From: Chrysomallon squamiferum
Lineage: Eukaryota; Mollusca; Gastropoda; Neomphalida; Peltospiridae
Direction of reading: 5' to 3'
DNA: 64,000 nucleotides
Assembly (NCBI GenBank): GCA_012295275.1
Contig: CM022670.1
Span: 41,302,474-41,366,473 of the forward strand
Below the pieces are notes generated by a model. The model saw only the letters and a list, made by a program, of their open reading frames with translations, was not told the origin of the DNA and made no database searches. This document shows, one piece after another, positions 33,546 to 46,621 of this stretch. The position numbers and the translations under genes are program-made. The first letter of the stretch is position 1; each line of letters starts with the position of its first letter.

Positions 33546-33766
33546 CTGCAACTGTTACTACAGCTGCTCTTAGCACAACTATTACGATTATGTTACTTCT
33601 ATTTTTACAGCCTTTATTATCATCATTATCATCATGATGATTATTATTAATTTTATCATTATAATTAATTTTATCATTATAATTAATTTTATCATTTATC
33701 ACTCCAGCGTATGCCGCATTTTTCGAAAAGGTATATCAAAAATATTTCAAATTGATAACTGAAAAA

Positions 33767-33797
<31 letters not shown>

Positions 33798-33905
33798 AAA
33801 TTGATTAACGATAAAATGGAAATAACGATTTACTCTCTTGATTGATTAACTGTATTGATTTACTGTATTGATTAACCATTTGAATAATACAGTGTAATCT
33901 CAGAT

Positions 33906-33953
<48 letters not shown>

Positions 33954-35080
33954 GAACCAGTAAATAAAAATGATAATGATAATAATAATTATTCTAAAAA
34001 TTATTATTAGTACCGTATTAAATAAATAATTTTCTTCCTTCCATTATCTTTGTGTACTGTATAAATAAAATATTTATTCTACTGAAAGTTCAGAATTAAT
34101 ACAAACGTTTTGCAGACTGAACGTGATTAAGTTACTCGTAAGCTTGTTTATTTCTGTCGCGACGTCTAAAAATAACTAACACAGCTGTACAAGGGTAGGT
34201 TGAACCAGACAAACGAGGCTTGAAATATACTTTAGAATTATTTAATTATATTTAAAACGTTTATATGTCTTATTCTATTCAGCGATCTAAAACTGGAGGG
34301 AATTAGAAATTTAATCCTCTAGTCACAGTAATATTAAATTTACTTCACTTACACAATACATAATATTTTATATTAAATGATTCTAGACAAATATACAAAC
34401 ACATACATATATGGCTAAATACTGACACTATTATAATTATATTTTAAAAAAATGTTTAAGAAGTACACGTGTATTTCATTAATCATTTCTTCGTAACAGC
34501 TGGCATATTAATAAATCTTTTTTCGTAAAAACATTTTGTGTTTTAAATATACGTATGTATGAATGTGTATACGTACATTTATATATGTATGTGTGTGTGA
34601 ATGTATTTATGTTTGTATGTTTGTATGTGTGCATCTTAATCCTCATCTCATAATCTGCTTAACTAACTTCTTATTTGAACTCTGTTTTACGTAAAATCAA
34701 CATAATTAAAAAAACACTTTTACCTAAAACTGTGTTATCTTTAATTTATGAATAATCACAGAAAGTTAATTTCGGTTTCGGGAGGTCCTAAGTTGTACAT
34801 ATTTCGTAATGGGCTTTTAGCTTCCTATTTATTTTCCAGCAGACAATGATAGGTTTAAAGTTTTCTAAGGTATTCCGTGCGTGTGCTGTTGGTGCACATT
34901 CCGACAGTACGCTCAGAAAAATGAAACTTTAGATGATGATTTTTACAAACTTGTTAATACAACTTTTTTCTTTTTTTCTTATTTTTATTTTCTTTCGTTT
35001 CGTTTTCTTTTTTTCCTTTCGTTTCTTTTGCTTTATATTTTTTTTTTCTTCTTTTTTTTTGGGGGATGGGGAACCTGGTT
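33546..35080. other. Intergenic, AT-rich with microsatellites
   Basis: AAAT run near 33764-33798 and AAT run near 33908-33950. The balanced piece at 34120-34210 is short. No gene is seen. Confidence 0.5.
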
Positions 35081-35160
35081 TCACTATGAGACTGATGTGC
35101 ACAGGTTCAAATGCAACACCCATGGCATCAGCAGTTAATACCATGTTTCCATAGCAACCA
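35060..35160. promoter_or_regulatory. Unique island with RFX X-box
   Basis: A short balanced island after a T/G run. It ends in GTTTCCATAGCAAC (35145-35158), which fits the RFX X-box consensus GTHNCCATRGNAAC. A second near-consensus site reads TTTGCTATGGTTAC at 35770-35783. Confidence 0.4.
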
Positions 35161-35198
35161 ATTATTTGACCTATATGAATGATTTCTGAAATTCTTCA

Positions 35199-35234
<36 letters not shown>

Positions 35235-35689
35235 AAAGAAAAAGCAAGCAAGTAAACCAAAAAGAAAAATTATTTCATCACAACTCTTACATTATCTTCA
35301 TTATTATCATTAATATCACCATCAACGTTATTATCATTATTGCTGCTGCTGCTGCTGCAGTCATTATTTGTTCTACTTTTTGAATGCAGATCTCGAAACA
35401 CTTTCCTAACACGTATAGTTGTTTATCATTAACGAATAACATTACTGATAACGTGATAAGAACAAGCATAAAGAACTCCAGGAATCATTTATCTAATGTC
35501 TTGTTAAGAAAAAAACAAAAAAGTCTTTGAATCCATTATTAATTATTTCAGAACGAGCTGATGAAATAAACTTTTGCTACGTAATCATGGCTTTATTTAT
35601 AGTATCACACGATGGGAGAAAATGATGTTTCTCTTTCATCATTAACACATGCGGGCAAAAACAGTCTCTGAGATGATGAAAATACAATT

Positions 35690-35830
35690 AAAGATAATTT
35701 TGCGACTACTCAAGACATCACGATGTGATCGCTGCGACCTCTTCAGCTGGCATCTTCAACCGATATCGATTTGCTATGGTTACTGGTGACGTCAGTGCTT
35801 CATTCTTGTGAACCCGAATGAAAATCTTTT
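35690..35830. promoter_or_regulatory. Island with TGACGTCA and X-box-like site
   Basis: TGACGTCA at 35787-35794 lies 4 bp from an X-box-like TTTGCTATGGTTAC. The surrounding 140 bp are GC-richer than the flanks. Candidate enhancer or promoter; no transcript evidence. Confidence 0.35.
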
Positions 35831-36235
35831 TTTTTTTTTTTTTTTTTGTTACTAATATTTCAAGTCCTGACTGGTCACCTGGTTTCTCTTTATTTTCTTT
35901 CTTCCTCGTAGTGAAGTAAAAAAAAAAAAAAAAAAACATGGAAGAAAAATGAAAGTATAACCGCCATGTTTTCTTCTATTTGAGTGTGTGTTTTACAGTT
36001 TTTTAACTGTTTTCCCTACAAACCACCTGCATCTATCATGTCAAGTTTTGTTTTTAAAATATTGTTTACGGAGACGAGAATATCAGTTAATTACTAAACT
36101 GACTCGCGAACTAAATTTCTAATTGTAGCCACTTTTAGAGTCCAGTGTAGTAAATGGAACAATGCATAGAAATATAAAATATAAAATGCAGGGAGAGAGA
36201 GAGAGAGGGAGATACAGATAGAGATAATACATACA

Positions 36236-36480
36236 TTTGTATTTATTCGTGTGTACATATGTAGATAGATAGATACATACATACATATATACATATACAT
36301 ACATACATATATACATACATAGATACATAGATACATAGATACATAAATACACGCATATATACATACATACATACATACATACAAGTATGCATGCATGAAT
36401 ACATACATACATACACCTATGCATGCATGAATACATACATACATACATACATACATACATAAATACATGCATACACAAAC
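36236..36480. repeat. ATAC tetranucleotide array
   Basis: About 240 bp of (ATAC)n with CATGCATGAAT interruptions. Met/Tyr/Cys-rich ORFs on the minus strand through it are repeat artefacts. Confidence 0.95.
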
Positions 36481-36879
36481 AAGTATAAAAAAATAAAGAT
36501 GAAAAACAGACAGACAGACAAGCGGAATGACATACAAGAATAAGCTGCTTACATCGTTGTGCTATAATTATCTACACGAAACGAATACTTGAACAATAAT
36601 TACATAACTAACTCCTCCTTGCTGCTTGTTCTTGGTTAAATTCCGTGTACGCGAGTGTTTTCCAGAACTACGTCGATTGTGCTATAATTATCGTCTTAAG
36701 ATGCTGCCGTGGTCGTTTATTGCTTGTTGCTGTCGTAATCGCGTATCTGTGAAGAGAAACATCTAACTGGCGTAACACAGAAAAGTGCTATGAATCCGAT
36801 ACCGTCAGAAAAAATTAATAGATAATTTTTGTTCATTTTAAAAAAAAAAAAAACATTTATTACTTGCTTTTCCTAATAA

Positions 36880-36922
36880 TTATAAGTTATTGTTGTTGTT
36901 GTCGCTCTTGTTGTTATTGTTG

Positions 36923-36969
<47 letters not shown>

Positions 36970-37310
36970 GTTATTATTATTGTTACTGTTATTATTGTGA
37001 TAATATTAAAAGCAGTAATCATACAATAATGAAGATGGTGATGGTGATGTTGATATCGATAATATGTCACAACAGAGATGATGGTGTTGTTTGATGAAAA
37101 GTGATGATGACTGTAATATAGATGATGATTATGACTGTTGTTGCTGTAGTGATTATTCTAATAACTTGGCGGTGATCATTTTGATACTAATGATGATGGT
37201 ACCGATAAATTATGTTGTGGTGGAGATGAAATAGTGACGATGACGATGACGATGACGGTGCTAATAAAATAAAAACTTGGTATACGAAGCCATCATCACC
37301 TCGATCATAT
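36880..37310. repeat. TTG/ATT microsatellite followed by ATG-rich DNA
   Basis: (ATT)n at 36926-36970 and a looser GATGATG-rich stretch to about 37310. No gene. Confidence 0.8.
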
Positions 37311-37319
37311 CAAAAGATA

Positions 37320-37740
37320 AAAATATTATTAAAAGACATACATCAACTAGATGAAAAAGATGAATAAGAAATTTAACCTGTAATTAACCATTATTTTAAT
37401 ACCATGCAAACCGATAATCCATTAAACAGTAATAAAACCGGTGTAGATGTGTAGATAAATCGCTAAAAATAAGTATCAATTAATCCGCTACAAGCCGTCG
37501 TATTCTTTCAAGTTAAATTTAACACTATTACGTTACCAACGTGAAACCAAAGTAGTGTTTAAGGCGTTACAAACTGGTAATGTATCAGTGTTTTTAACCA
37601 CAGGTGTAGACTGATATATTACGTGGCTAAACACGTTATCGGGAGTACAGACGTTTCCATTATTCAGTTGATTCACTTCATAATTAATCGGTTCACTGAC
37701 ATTTTTATTGCTGAAGACTGAGGGAAGGAAGAAAGAGGAA
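37320..37740. other. Unique intergenic sequence
   Basis: About 400 bp without simple repeats, AT-rich with scattered CpG. No ORF or motif that I recognise. Confidence 0.4.
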
Positions 37741-37761
37741 ACGAAATACGTAGGTTATAGT

Positions 37762-37901
37762 GTCTGTGTGTGTGTGTGTGTGTTTGTGTGTGTATTTGTG
37801 TCTGTGAATGTTGTGATTGTGTCAGTATGTACCAGTATATGTGTGTGTGTTTGTGTGTGTATTTGTGTCTGTGAATGTTGTGATTGTGTCAGTATGTACC
37901 A

Positions 37902-37933
<32 letters not shown>

Positions 37934-38167
37934 ATTTGTGTCTGTGAATGTTGTGATTGTGTCAGTATGTACCAGTATATGTGTGTGTGTGTGTGTGTGT
38001 ATTTGTGTCTGTGAATGTTGTGATTGTGTCAGTATGTACCAGTATATGTGTGTGTGTTTGTGTGTGTATGTGTGTCTGTGAATGTTGTGATTGTGTCAGT
38101 ATGTACCAGTATATGTGTGTGTGTGTGTGTGTGTGTCTGTGAATGTTGTGATTGTGTGTATGTACCA

Positions 38168-38208
<41 letters not shown>

Positions 38209-38275
38209 TTGTGATTGTGTCAGTATGTACCAGTATATGTGCGTACGTGTGCCAGCTGTGTGTGCGTGTGTGTGT
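37762..38275. repeat. Compound VNTR of about 67-bp units, 7 copies
   Basis: Each unit has a 40-odd-base core (CTGTGAATGTTGTGATTGTG, then TCAGTATGTACCAGTATATG) and a variable (GT)n linker. Core starts recur at intervals of 61 to 73 bp, with length change confined to the GT part. Tandem MCQYVPVYVC ORFs are a by-product. Confidence 0.95.
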
Positions 38276-38363
38276 GAGAGAGGAGACGAAAAAAAAAGGA
38301 AGTAAAGGGTACAAAAATTACCAGAAAAAAAAAGAGAAAAAGCCACACATAGCTATAAATTAC

Positions 38364-38396
<33 letters not shown>

Positions 38397-38459
38397 TGTT
38401 TGCATGGTAAATGTGAATCATCAATGAAAAAAAAAAAAAAAAATCAACGTTTATCTCTT

Positions 38460-38830
38460 TAATAATGACGTTTCATTGCAACTGATAAGGGTTAATCACG
38501 TGACACTAGAATGGCGGGCTTTACACGTATTTCACTATGTACTTGTAATTAGACTGAACGCGAGGAGTGTGTTCTGGCGCTGTTTCACAGTGATAACGGT
38601 GTTATTGGACCAAGAGGATGTAAATTAGACTAAGACATATTTATGTGTAACAGAAGTTAACCTGTTTAATTAACATGTTTTTCTTCCTTGGCAAGCTTCA
38701 TCCAGCTTTACTTGTTTTGTGTTTCTGTTTGATTATCGAGTCACGTGCGCCTTTCATTTAACAATTAACTACGTACTGCAGATACCGACACCTGCTTTTC
38801 AACATATCACCTTACATACAGCAGTGTTGT
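38460..38830. promoter_or_regulatory. Unique island with TCACGTGA and ATGGCGG
   Basis: TCACGTGA at 38496-38503 and ATGGCGG at 38511-38517 lie 8 bp apart in a balanced 370-bp stretch. Both words occur repeatedly in this half of the window. Regulatory role inferred. Confidence 0.35.
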
Positions 38831-39334
38831 AGCTTTTTTACAGGGTTTTTTTTTTTTTCATCATCATATTTCTTATTCTTGTTATTATCACTTGGTTAGT
38901 TAACATCATGATCAACATCAAAATTTATTATTAATTATTATTACTACTATTAATTAATCATTATCACCAACATTATTTCTATTGCTATCGTTATTTCTGA
39001 TTTGATTTAAAACGCAATTTGTGTCTGTATGGATGGATGGATCGATGGATGCATGAATGTCTATGCTGATGTGAGTCACTGTGTGTGTGTGTGTATACAT
39101 ATATGTATGTGTGTGTGTATATATATATACACACACATGTATGTATACACACATATGTTTATATATATATCTTTGTATGGTTGTATGCATGTATGTATGT
39201 ATAAATGTATGTATTATATTTCAATTTGTTCGTGTTTTTTTATGTAAATATTAAGGGCGAGAACAAAAATTAACAGAAAAAAACTACAAAATTAAAACAG
39301 AAAGAAAGCAAAACAAAAAGGAAACAAAATTAAT

Positions 39335-40123
<789 letters not shown>

Positions 40124-40400
40124 TTTAGTTCTGGAATATTTGTTTTTAAAAAGTATTAAATATATAATACTTCGTAGGCAGCTAGTGTCGCGCGCTATTA
40201 GTTTTCGAAGGCGATCAATAAATGAATGACGTCACAAACGTTACGTTAGAAACACTCGAGTACTAACGAAATTAAGTCTGGCGTTCTTGTACTTCGGATT
40301 TCCGAAGATTTCCGATTTTGGAATGACCCTTTGCGGAAGGGCGTGCACACATCATCCTGACCTTTCATTTTTACTCTTTCAAACGTGAAAATAAATTTAA
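40124..40400. promoter_or_regulatory. Candidate promoter of the 39335-40123 gene
   Basis: CpG-bearing balanced stretch with GTCGCGCGC and the CRE palindrome TGACGTCA at 40227-40234, lying 5' of the minus-strand start codon. Confidence 0.4.
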
Positions 40401-40452
40401 TAAATTAGAATTTAAATTAGAAAATGAATAAATAAATAAATATTTTCATCAT

Positions 40453-40455
<3 letters not shown>

Positions 40456-40525
<70 letters not shown>

Positions 40526-40533
40526 CCCTCCCT

Positions 40534-40586
<53 letters not shown>
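40456..40586. repeat. CT tract joined to an AC tract
   Basis: (CT)n to about 40523, a short CCCTCC linker, then (AC)n to 40586. Confidence 0.97.
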
Positions 40587-40588
<2 letters not shown>

Positions 40589-40739
40589 TTAGATGTTGAA
40601 AAGATGACTTACCATGTAAATATATATATATTTATATATTAATTAGCAAAACGATAACAACAAAACACTAATAATAACAACAACAACAACAATAATAATA
40701 ATAATAAATTAAAAAAAAAAGAAAATTTAACTTATTTTA

Positions 40740-41751
40740 TTAATTTTTATATTTTGGACGCGTGAAAGTCTATTGTGATAAAAGTGCTATTCTCTGCATC
40801 GATAGCTTAAACTGGCAGACGAAAATCTGGTACGTTAATTCTTAATTTAGAAACCCGGAAATTGATGAGTTAATTCTTTGACACTCGTCTGACACATTAC
40901 AAGTTTTTCTTTCTTTTGTCTGCGTGTCAGTGTACCCGGGTGCCCTACCCTGTCACGGGCATACCGTTGGGTGTGGGGGGAGAAGAGAGGTTATTAAGTA
41001 CGAAGCAGACGATTGAAGAAAGGATTGGTTGAAAGCAAACAAAAAACAATTAAATGTTCTTTCTACACTTTAATATTGATTTTGTGATGAACAGTGGTAT
41101 AAATGGTAAAAAGTATTAAGACCAGCAGACAATCTAAAGGGTTATTTCGGACCCACCTGGTCTTCATCTTTCGAGGGGATAGGTTTCATTACACTTTTGA
41201 ATAATGTCTCGTTTTATTTTTAAAAATAAAAATTAATTACCTGATTGTACATACGTAACACAGAATCAGAGTTTGTTTAAACAAAATGACAATTAAGGGC
41301 CCCATGAAAGTTGACCCGTATTTCGAATTCTCTTCAAGTTCGCTATAATTAAAGAATTAAATGAAATTCACGCTGACATGTTGCTTGATACAAACTAATC
41401 TTAACAAAAATAGTCAGAGCGGCCGATAATCAGATTTCTATTGTAAATTGAAGTTTTATTGGTTCGTAATGTCGCTTCCTCGGGATAGTACGCAGACCAT
41501 GACGGCATTGTTTCTGAATTGTTAGAACTTTTCAAGAAAAGTGATTTTTTAGATGTTAGAAAACTACGTCACTGTTTTAAAAATAAACATGTTTCCTTTG
41601 AAACATAGCTAACTTTAACTCATACATGTATAGAATTTAAAAAATCGCTGGAGAAAAGAATCATACAAAAATCTACATACATACAAACGTATAGTTATAA
41701 AGACACATTATTTTAGTATTGTTGTTATTGTTATATGTCTAAAATAAATGA

Positions 41752-41782
<31 letters not shown>

Positions 41783-42280
41783 GATAAAAAAATACATATT
41801 AAAAAAAAAATAAAAAATAAAAAGAAGAAGAAGCAAAATGAATTAAGCCAAATAGCGCATTTTAAAATTTTTATTATTTTGGTGTTTTTTTTAACTATAA
41901 ATATTTGGGGATAAAAGAAAAATTGAAATAATACTGATAAAAAAGGCAAACTGAATTAGGCCTAATGGATTTGCATTCTTAACAAATTATTTTCAACTAC
42001 AGATCTTTGGAGAATAGAGAAAACAAAAACGTTATTGATAGACCACATTACCAACTATCCCAGCAGACAGACAGCATTCTGTAGCTGTGTTTGAAAAGAG
42101 CAGATCGCAGTGTTTTTCTACAAACATGTTATTTCAAAGTTCACGTCTGTTCAGTTAATGGTATCTTCTCGACCAGGGCTCCTCAATGGCGGAAAACAGA
42201 TACATACAAAATTCACGTGGGATGTCGCAGTTTAGCAACGTCATTGGCAACACGCACCCGACACATATATAAGCTGAGAA
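40740..42280. other. Intergenic, unique with AT-rich parts
   Basis: Balanced pieces at 40740-41070, 41270-41530 and 42040-42260 (with ATGGCGG at 42186-42192 and CACGTG near 42215). AAAT repeats lie near 41750-41780. No gene seen. Confidence 0.4.
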
Positions 42281-42285
42281 ATTTT

Positions 42286-42299
42286 ATTTTATCTATCTA

Positions 42300-42331
<32 letters not shown>

Positions 42332-42400
42332 TATATCTGTCTATCTATCTATCTATCTGTCTGTCTATTACCTATTTATTTACTTATTTATTTATTTATT
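42286..42400. repeat. CTAT/CTGT tetranucleotide array
   Basis: About 85 bp of CTAT and CTGT units followed by TTTA units. Confidence 0.95.
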
Positions 42401-42632
42401 GCTTTCTGAAACATTGAACTTACTTCGTTTTAAACATTCCAAAATCAGGAAGAATTAAATATTTTATATCTAAAAATACTTTTGTTTAATTATAAGTATG
42501 TTAACGTTATTATCGTAATCTTTACTCAGTAAATAAGAGGTTTTATAAATTTACTTCGGTCGGACCCATAACACGCTTCAAAATCAACACACTACCAAGT
42601 AATTTTAAATCAGTCATTTAAAGCTGTGAAAC

Positions 42633-42635
<3 letters not shown>

Positions 42636-42706
<71 letters not shown>
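42636..42706. repeat. AG dinucleotide tract
   Basis: About 70 bp of (AG)n. It is the start of an inverted partial copy of the 39.7-kb exon region. Confidence 0.97.
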
Positions 42707-42710
<4 letters not shown>

Positions 42711-42724
42711 TTAAGAAAATAAAA

Positions 42725-42834
42725 ACACGACTATTTTGTTGTATTCTCACTTTCAGTAGACTTTCAGTAGACTTTCAGTAGACTTTCAGAGTATTTCTGA
42801 GGACGGAGAAGATGATGATGATAAATATCTTTAA
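42725..42834 (+). pseudogene. Inverted partial copy of exon 2 of the 39335-40123 candidate gene
   Basis: On the plus strand, ACACGACTATTTT through TATTCTCACTTTCAG and TATTTCTGAGGACGGA matches the minus-strand acceptor and start of exon 2 at 39.7 kb, again just downstream of a (GA)n tract. The 11-bp word TAGACTTTCAG is present three times in tandem (42757-42789) instead of once. After GGACGGA the sequence diverges into GAT repeats and reads SISEDGEDDDDKYL then stop. No copy of exon 1 is seen nearby. Confidence 0.6.
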
Positions 42835-42839
42835 TTTTG

Positions 42840-43480
42840 AAACTTTTAGACCATGAAGAGTCACATATTTTTCTGTTGCTGAAATACAGTTTAGAGATTC
42901 GTATTTTAACGTGTAAAGGGTTTAATATCGTACAGCTAATAAATATTTAAAATTTTATTTATTTGTAATTAATTTGAGGCTTTATGAATACTTGTCTTTT
43001 TCTTCTTCTTCTTCGTCATCATATACTTATTTTTCCTTTTAATCATTATTAGAATCAGTGACATTATCATCATCTTCCTCTTCTTAATCACCATTTATCA
43101 TTATCTTCATCATCACCACTTATCTTCTGTTTGTGAATTTTGAGACTGAGGGGTCAAACACATTTTTATTCTCGTCTGCCTGTAACCAGATGTTGTTAGC
43201 ACCTCGTGCAAGCAGCACTGACTGCTCGTACGTCGGCATGGCATGTTAAGCAACAAATAAACTCACATTTAAATTATTAGCCAAACAGTTTAATGAAAAC
43301 TGACAACTTCAGTTAGTGTATGAAACACAGATGGGCTTGTTTAGAAGTACACGCGCGGTTGTTCAAATCGAACAGCCGACTGTAGTCAATTTTCTTTTGT
43401 ACGAGAGGGAAATGTATGTACTTGTCCTTCAGTTACAAGTATTTTTTAATTTTGATTTCTATGGTTGATTTTGGGGTTTC
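42840..43480. other. Intergenic, part simple, part unique
   Basis: TTC- and ATC-rich sequence to about 43130, then a balanced stretch 43140-43430. No convincing gene. Confidence 0.4.
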
Positions 43481-43482
43481 AG

Positions 43483-43605
43483 GACCAGTCGTTCTCGATC
43501 CGTCAGAAACGACCCTTTGCAATAATTCCCGTTCCAATTACTCCCACAGGAATGGCTTATAAACGACCATGGCAGCTTTCTCGACTAAAGGGAAGGTCCA
43601 TATAA
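43483..43605 (+). other. Short exon-like ORF with dibasic sites, unrecognised
   Basis: After GGGGTTTCAG the frame reads DQSFSIRQKRPFAIIPVPIT, then PTGMAYKRPWQLSRLKGRSI and TAA at 43603-43605. KR occurs twice and GR once, which is the pattern of a peptide precursor, but there is no signal peptide or start codon in the exon and the pyrimidine tract is weak. It could be chance in a balanced stretch. Confidence 0.15.
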
Positions 43606-43619
43606 AATATACATTTCTG

Positions 43620-45000
43620 CTAAAATATAAGTGTGAACTTAAGGTTTGGCGTTAGGTGGCAACCTCTCGCATATTCACAATAAACAAATTATAACTGTTA
43701 GTAATAAAACAAACAGTAGTTCATCACTCGTCTTTTATTATGATTAAGCTAGAAGACTGGAGTCGTACCAAGGTTAAATCGTTTTACAGTTTACAAAAAA
43801 CCTGCTGTCAGTGAACTGAATGAACGTGGAGCGGGTTACAGAGTTTAGTACAGAGTACCAAAACGTCTTCGGCGGAATATTCAGCCAATTATCCACTAAC
43901 GATGTCGATAAGTGGTTTCGTTTTGAACAAATTTCTTGATAGCGAAATGAAACCTCAGTCTTACAGTGTGGTTATCCAGCCAACTCTGTTTCTTCATACA
44001 CTGGAAACGTAGAAGAAGAAGAAATACGCGAAGATGAAATCAGCTCTACGACTTGCACGATGTTACATGCATCGTTCCTTTGATGACCACAGATAAAGAT
44101 GCTGATATTTCTTAAACACATATATATAGGCGCGTATCTAGTGATATCAAAATGTATGAAGCTCCCTCTTCTGGCGAGGACTTTCGGATTTTTGTTTTAT
44201 TTCTTATTTTAATTATTAAATGGTCTTATGCTGTCTTCGTAAATATAATTATACAGAGTGGTGGATTTACACTTTGTGAACCTCTAACTATGCACAGCTT
44301 GGAGAGATCTTGTTAAATGTGCTTTATTTACCAAAATATTTACACTGAATTTGATACTGTAAGCCTAATCACTTGTTAGTTCCCTGCGGATTAGGTGGTC
44401 TACGCTGTAGTTTGTTTACGTTTCTGGTAAATCCGGTACAAGTACGGTTACCTGGGTATAGAGAAACATAATTCCGATGTCTTCTTTTTACACAGGTAAC
44501 CAACCTGCCAGCAGTTAGGGCTGCTTACCCTCATTTCAAAAAAGCACATCGTCAATTTTTCATTCCAGAGATGTAAGTTGAATTCTGTATTAATTTACTT
44601 AAACCTGAGATGTGTGGGAGACTATGTTTTATCATAATTAAATTGTGTTAGTACAAGAAATAACGATTTAAAAAAACCCCGGCTTTCCGAGATTGCTGTA
44701 GTGCATCAATTATGTTCGGACGAAACTGTTTATCGTCTGCAAAACGATATCTACACAAAACATGAAATATTTTAATAAAATTCACAACAAAACAGTTATG
44801 CATTAGATTAAATCAACCAGTCACTTACACCCACTTTAATTAATTTTTTTTATGAACAATGACTGCGATGTTTTCCTTTATAGCTCAAACATCTCTCTTC
44901 ATCGGAACGTTGCCATCCCCTTTCATGTCAAGATATTAATAACGTAATATCGCCAGCCATAAACAAAAATACACAATTACAAGAGCCGGGGTTGTAACCT
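43620..45000. other. Unique intergenic sequence
   Basis: About 1.4 kb with little simple repeat and scattered CpG. A CTCF-like word on the minus strand (CCAGAAGAGGGAGC, 44161-44174) matches 12 of 14 consensus positions. No gene recognised. Confidence 0.4.
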
Positions 45001-45001
45001 G

Positions 45002-45130
45002 GGCTACGTCTCTCAGCGTGGTTCTTAGTGTGTGAGGTGTGTATATTTGGGTTATCGAAGCAGAAGATTTCAGCTCTGATTTTGGTGTTAACTGCAGTGT
45101 TCTGCCGAAAGGCGTAGCTGAAATGTCTTC
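45002..45130 (+). other. Possible first exon of an unidentified gene
   Basis: A balanced stretch ends GCTGAAATGTCTTCAG|GTATGT: an ATG with A at -3 (MSS) followed by a phase-1 donor at 45131. No downstream exon could be identified in the window, so this is only suggestive. Confidence 0.2.
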
Positions 45131-45747
45131 AGGTATGTATTCTATCGCGCTCGCGTTTCTCTCAAAATGCCATCTGCAGACGAAGAAGAAACAATTGTAA
45201 TGTGTTTCACGTGTATCGAGTTTCTAACACAAATTTCCAACGCGGGTTCAGAACGGGAACATTGCCTTCAACTTCTCGCTCGTATTTCTTCTTTTAGTTC
45301 AGAAAGTTCTCGCTCTGATGGGAAAAGCAGTTGCATGCTAAAGGTAGGAAGGTGTAAATTAGGAAGTTACTCAGCTGAAAAGCTGTAAAAACCCATAAAC
45401 GACCTTCAAGCTTTCGAAAATAACAAATTATTTCAAAACAGCAGCAGTGTTATACCTTGTGCTAGAAAAACCACAGCGACAACAACAGTAGTGGTGGTTG
45501 ATGTTTTAGTACGTAAAGAAGTAATAGTAATTCTGGTGGTAGTTGTAATAGTGACTGAAGCAGTATTAATAACAGCAGTAGAATTAATAGTAGCTGTTGT
45601 AGCAGTAGTATCAGTAGCAGCAGCACTGGTAGTAAGTAGTAGTAGTGGCGATGGTGACAGCATCAGCAGCAGTAATAATAGCAGTAACTATGACAATGTT
45701 TCATCAGTCGTGAAATTTTGACTGGAAATAAAAATCAGCTTCATGGA

Positions 45748-45906
45748 ACACACACACACACACACTCACACAGACGCACACACACACACACACAGACACA
45801 CACACACAGACACACACACACACACACACACACATACACACATCTTTCTGTCTATCAATAATATATATAGATAACCTTATTCGCCCTTGGAAACTTCTTA
45901 AAACGC

Positions 45907-45948
<42 letters not shown>

Positions 45949-46118
45949 TCTGTCTGTCTATAATATATATAGATAACCTTATTCGCCCTTGGAAACATCT
46001 TAACATGCATTTATATAATTATATATATATATATAAATATATATATAATATATATTTATATATATGCATTGGAAACTTTTTCTATGCATTTTTAAAATAT
46101 TCCAAGGGCGAATAAGGT
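45748..46118. repeat. AC arrays within a 102-bp tandem duplication and an inverted repeat
   Basis: (AC)n at 45748-45838 and 45910-45945 alternate with a copied segment containing ACCTTATTCGCCCTTGG (45874-45890 and 45976-45992, 102 bp apart). The exact reverse complement, CCAAGGGCGAATAAGGT, is at 46102-46118. TA-rich sequence lies between. Confidence 0.92.
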
Positions 46119-46554
46119 CATCTGCGGGGCCGGTTTTACACGTGTAGATGGATCTATTCAAACTGGGCTCCGCGCATTCGCTCGAAGTTACAAGATTTGA
46201 AATAAACTATTAAAACGTTCATTCTGGCTTTCAGCTGTTAGTAGATGATCGTGGTGGGCCTGGACGTTGTTTGACTCGGACTGCAGGAAGCATGAAACAT
46301 CGATCTTCAGCTTTAGTAGAACAGAGGCCCAAGCCAACAATTTTCTAACAGGACCCCACCCTTCCTTGCGTATCCCATGGCGACACTGTACTTATAAATG
46401 TATTGTCTTTCAAAAACTATGAACTCTGCACCGAATAATATGATTTATTAGTTATTAATCTAGTCAGTGATAATGAAGAATTCATTCTAGTAATTATATG
46501 AAATATTCTTTTCAAGGATTTTTAATTCATGATCAGTTGAAAAATGATAAGAAA

Positions 46555-46560
<6 letters not shown>
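46119..46560. other. Unique intergenic sequence
   Basis: Balanced island at 46119-46390, AT-rich afterwards. No gene recognised. Confidence 0.4.

Positions 46561-46621
<61 letters not shown>

Noticed and set aside
35095-35125. GGTTCAAATGC resembling a tRNA B box
   Set aside because: No A box or cloverleaf could be built around it.
36094-36537. 147-residue Met/Tyr/Cys-rich ORF
   Set aside because: Produced by the ATAC tetranucleotide array; no start-region or domain evidence.
37708-38462. Overlapping MCQYVPVYVC-type ORFs
   Set aside because: A by-product of the 67-bp VNTR; repeats in every frame without coding constraint.
45167-45388. 73-residue plus-strand ORF after the possible first exon
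   Set aside because: Weak start context, no domain, and it would be intronic to the 45002-45130 model.
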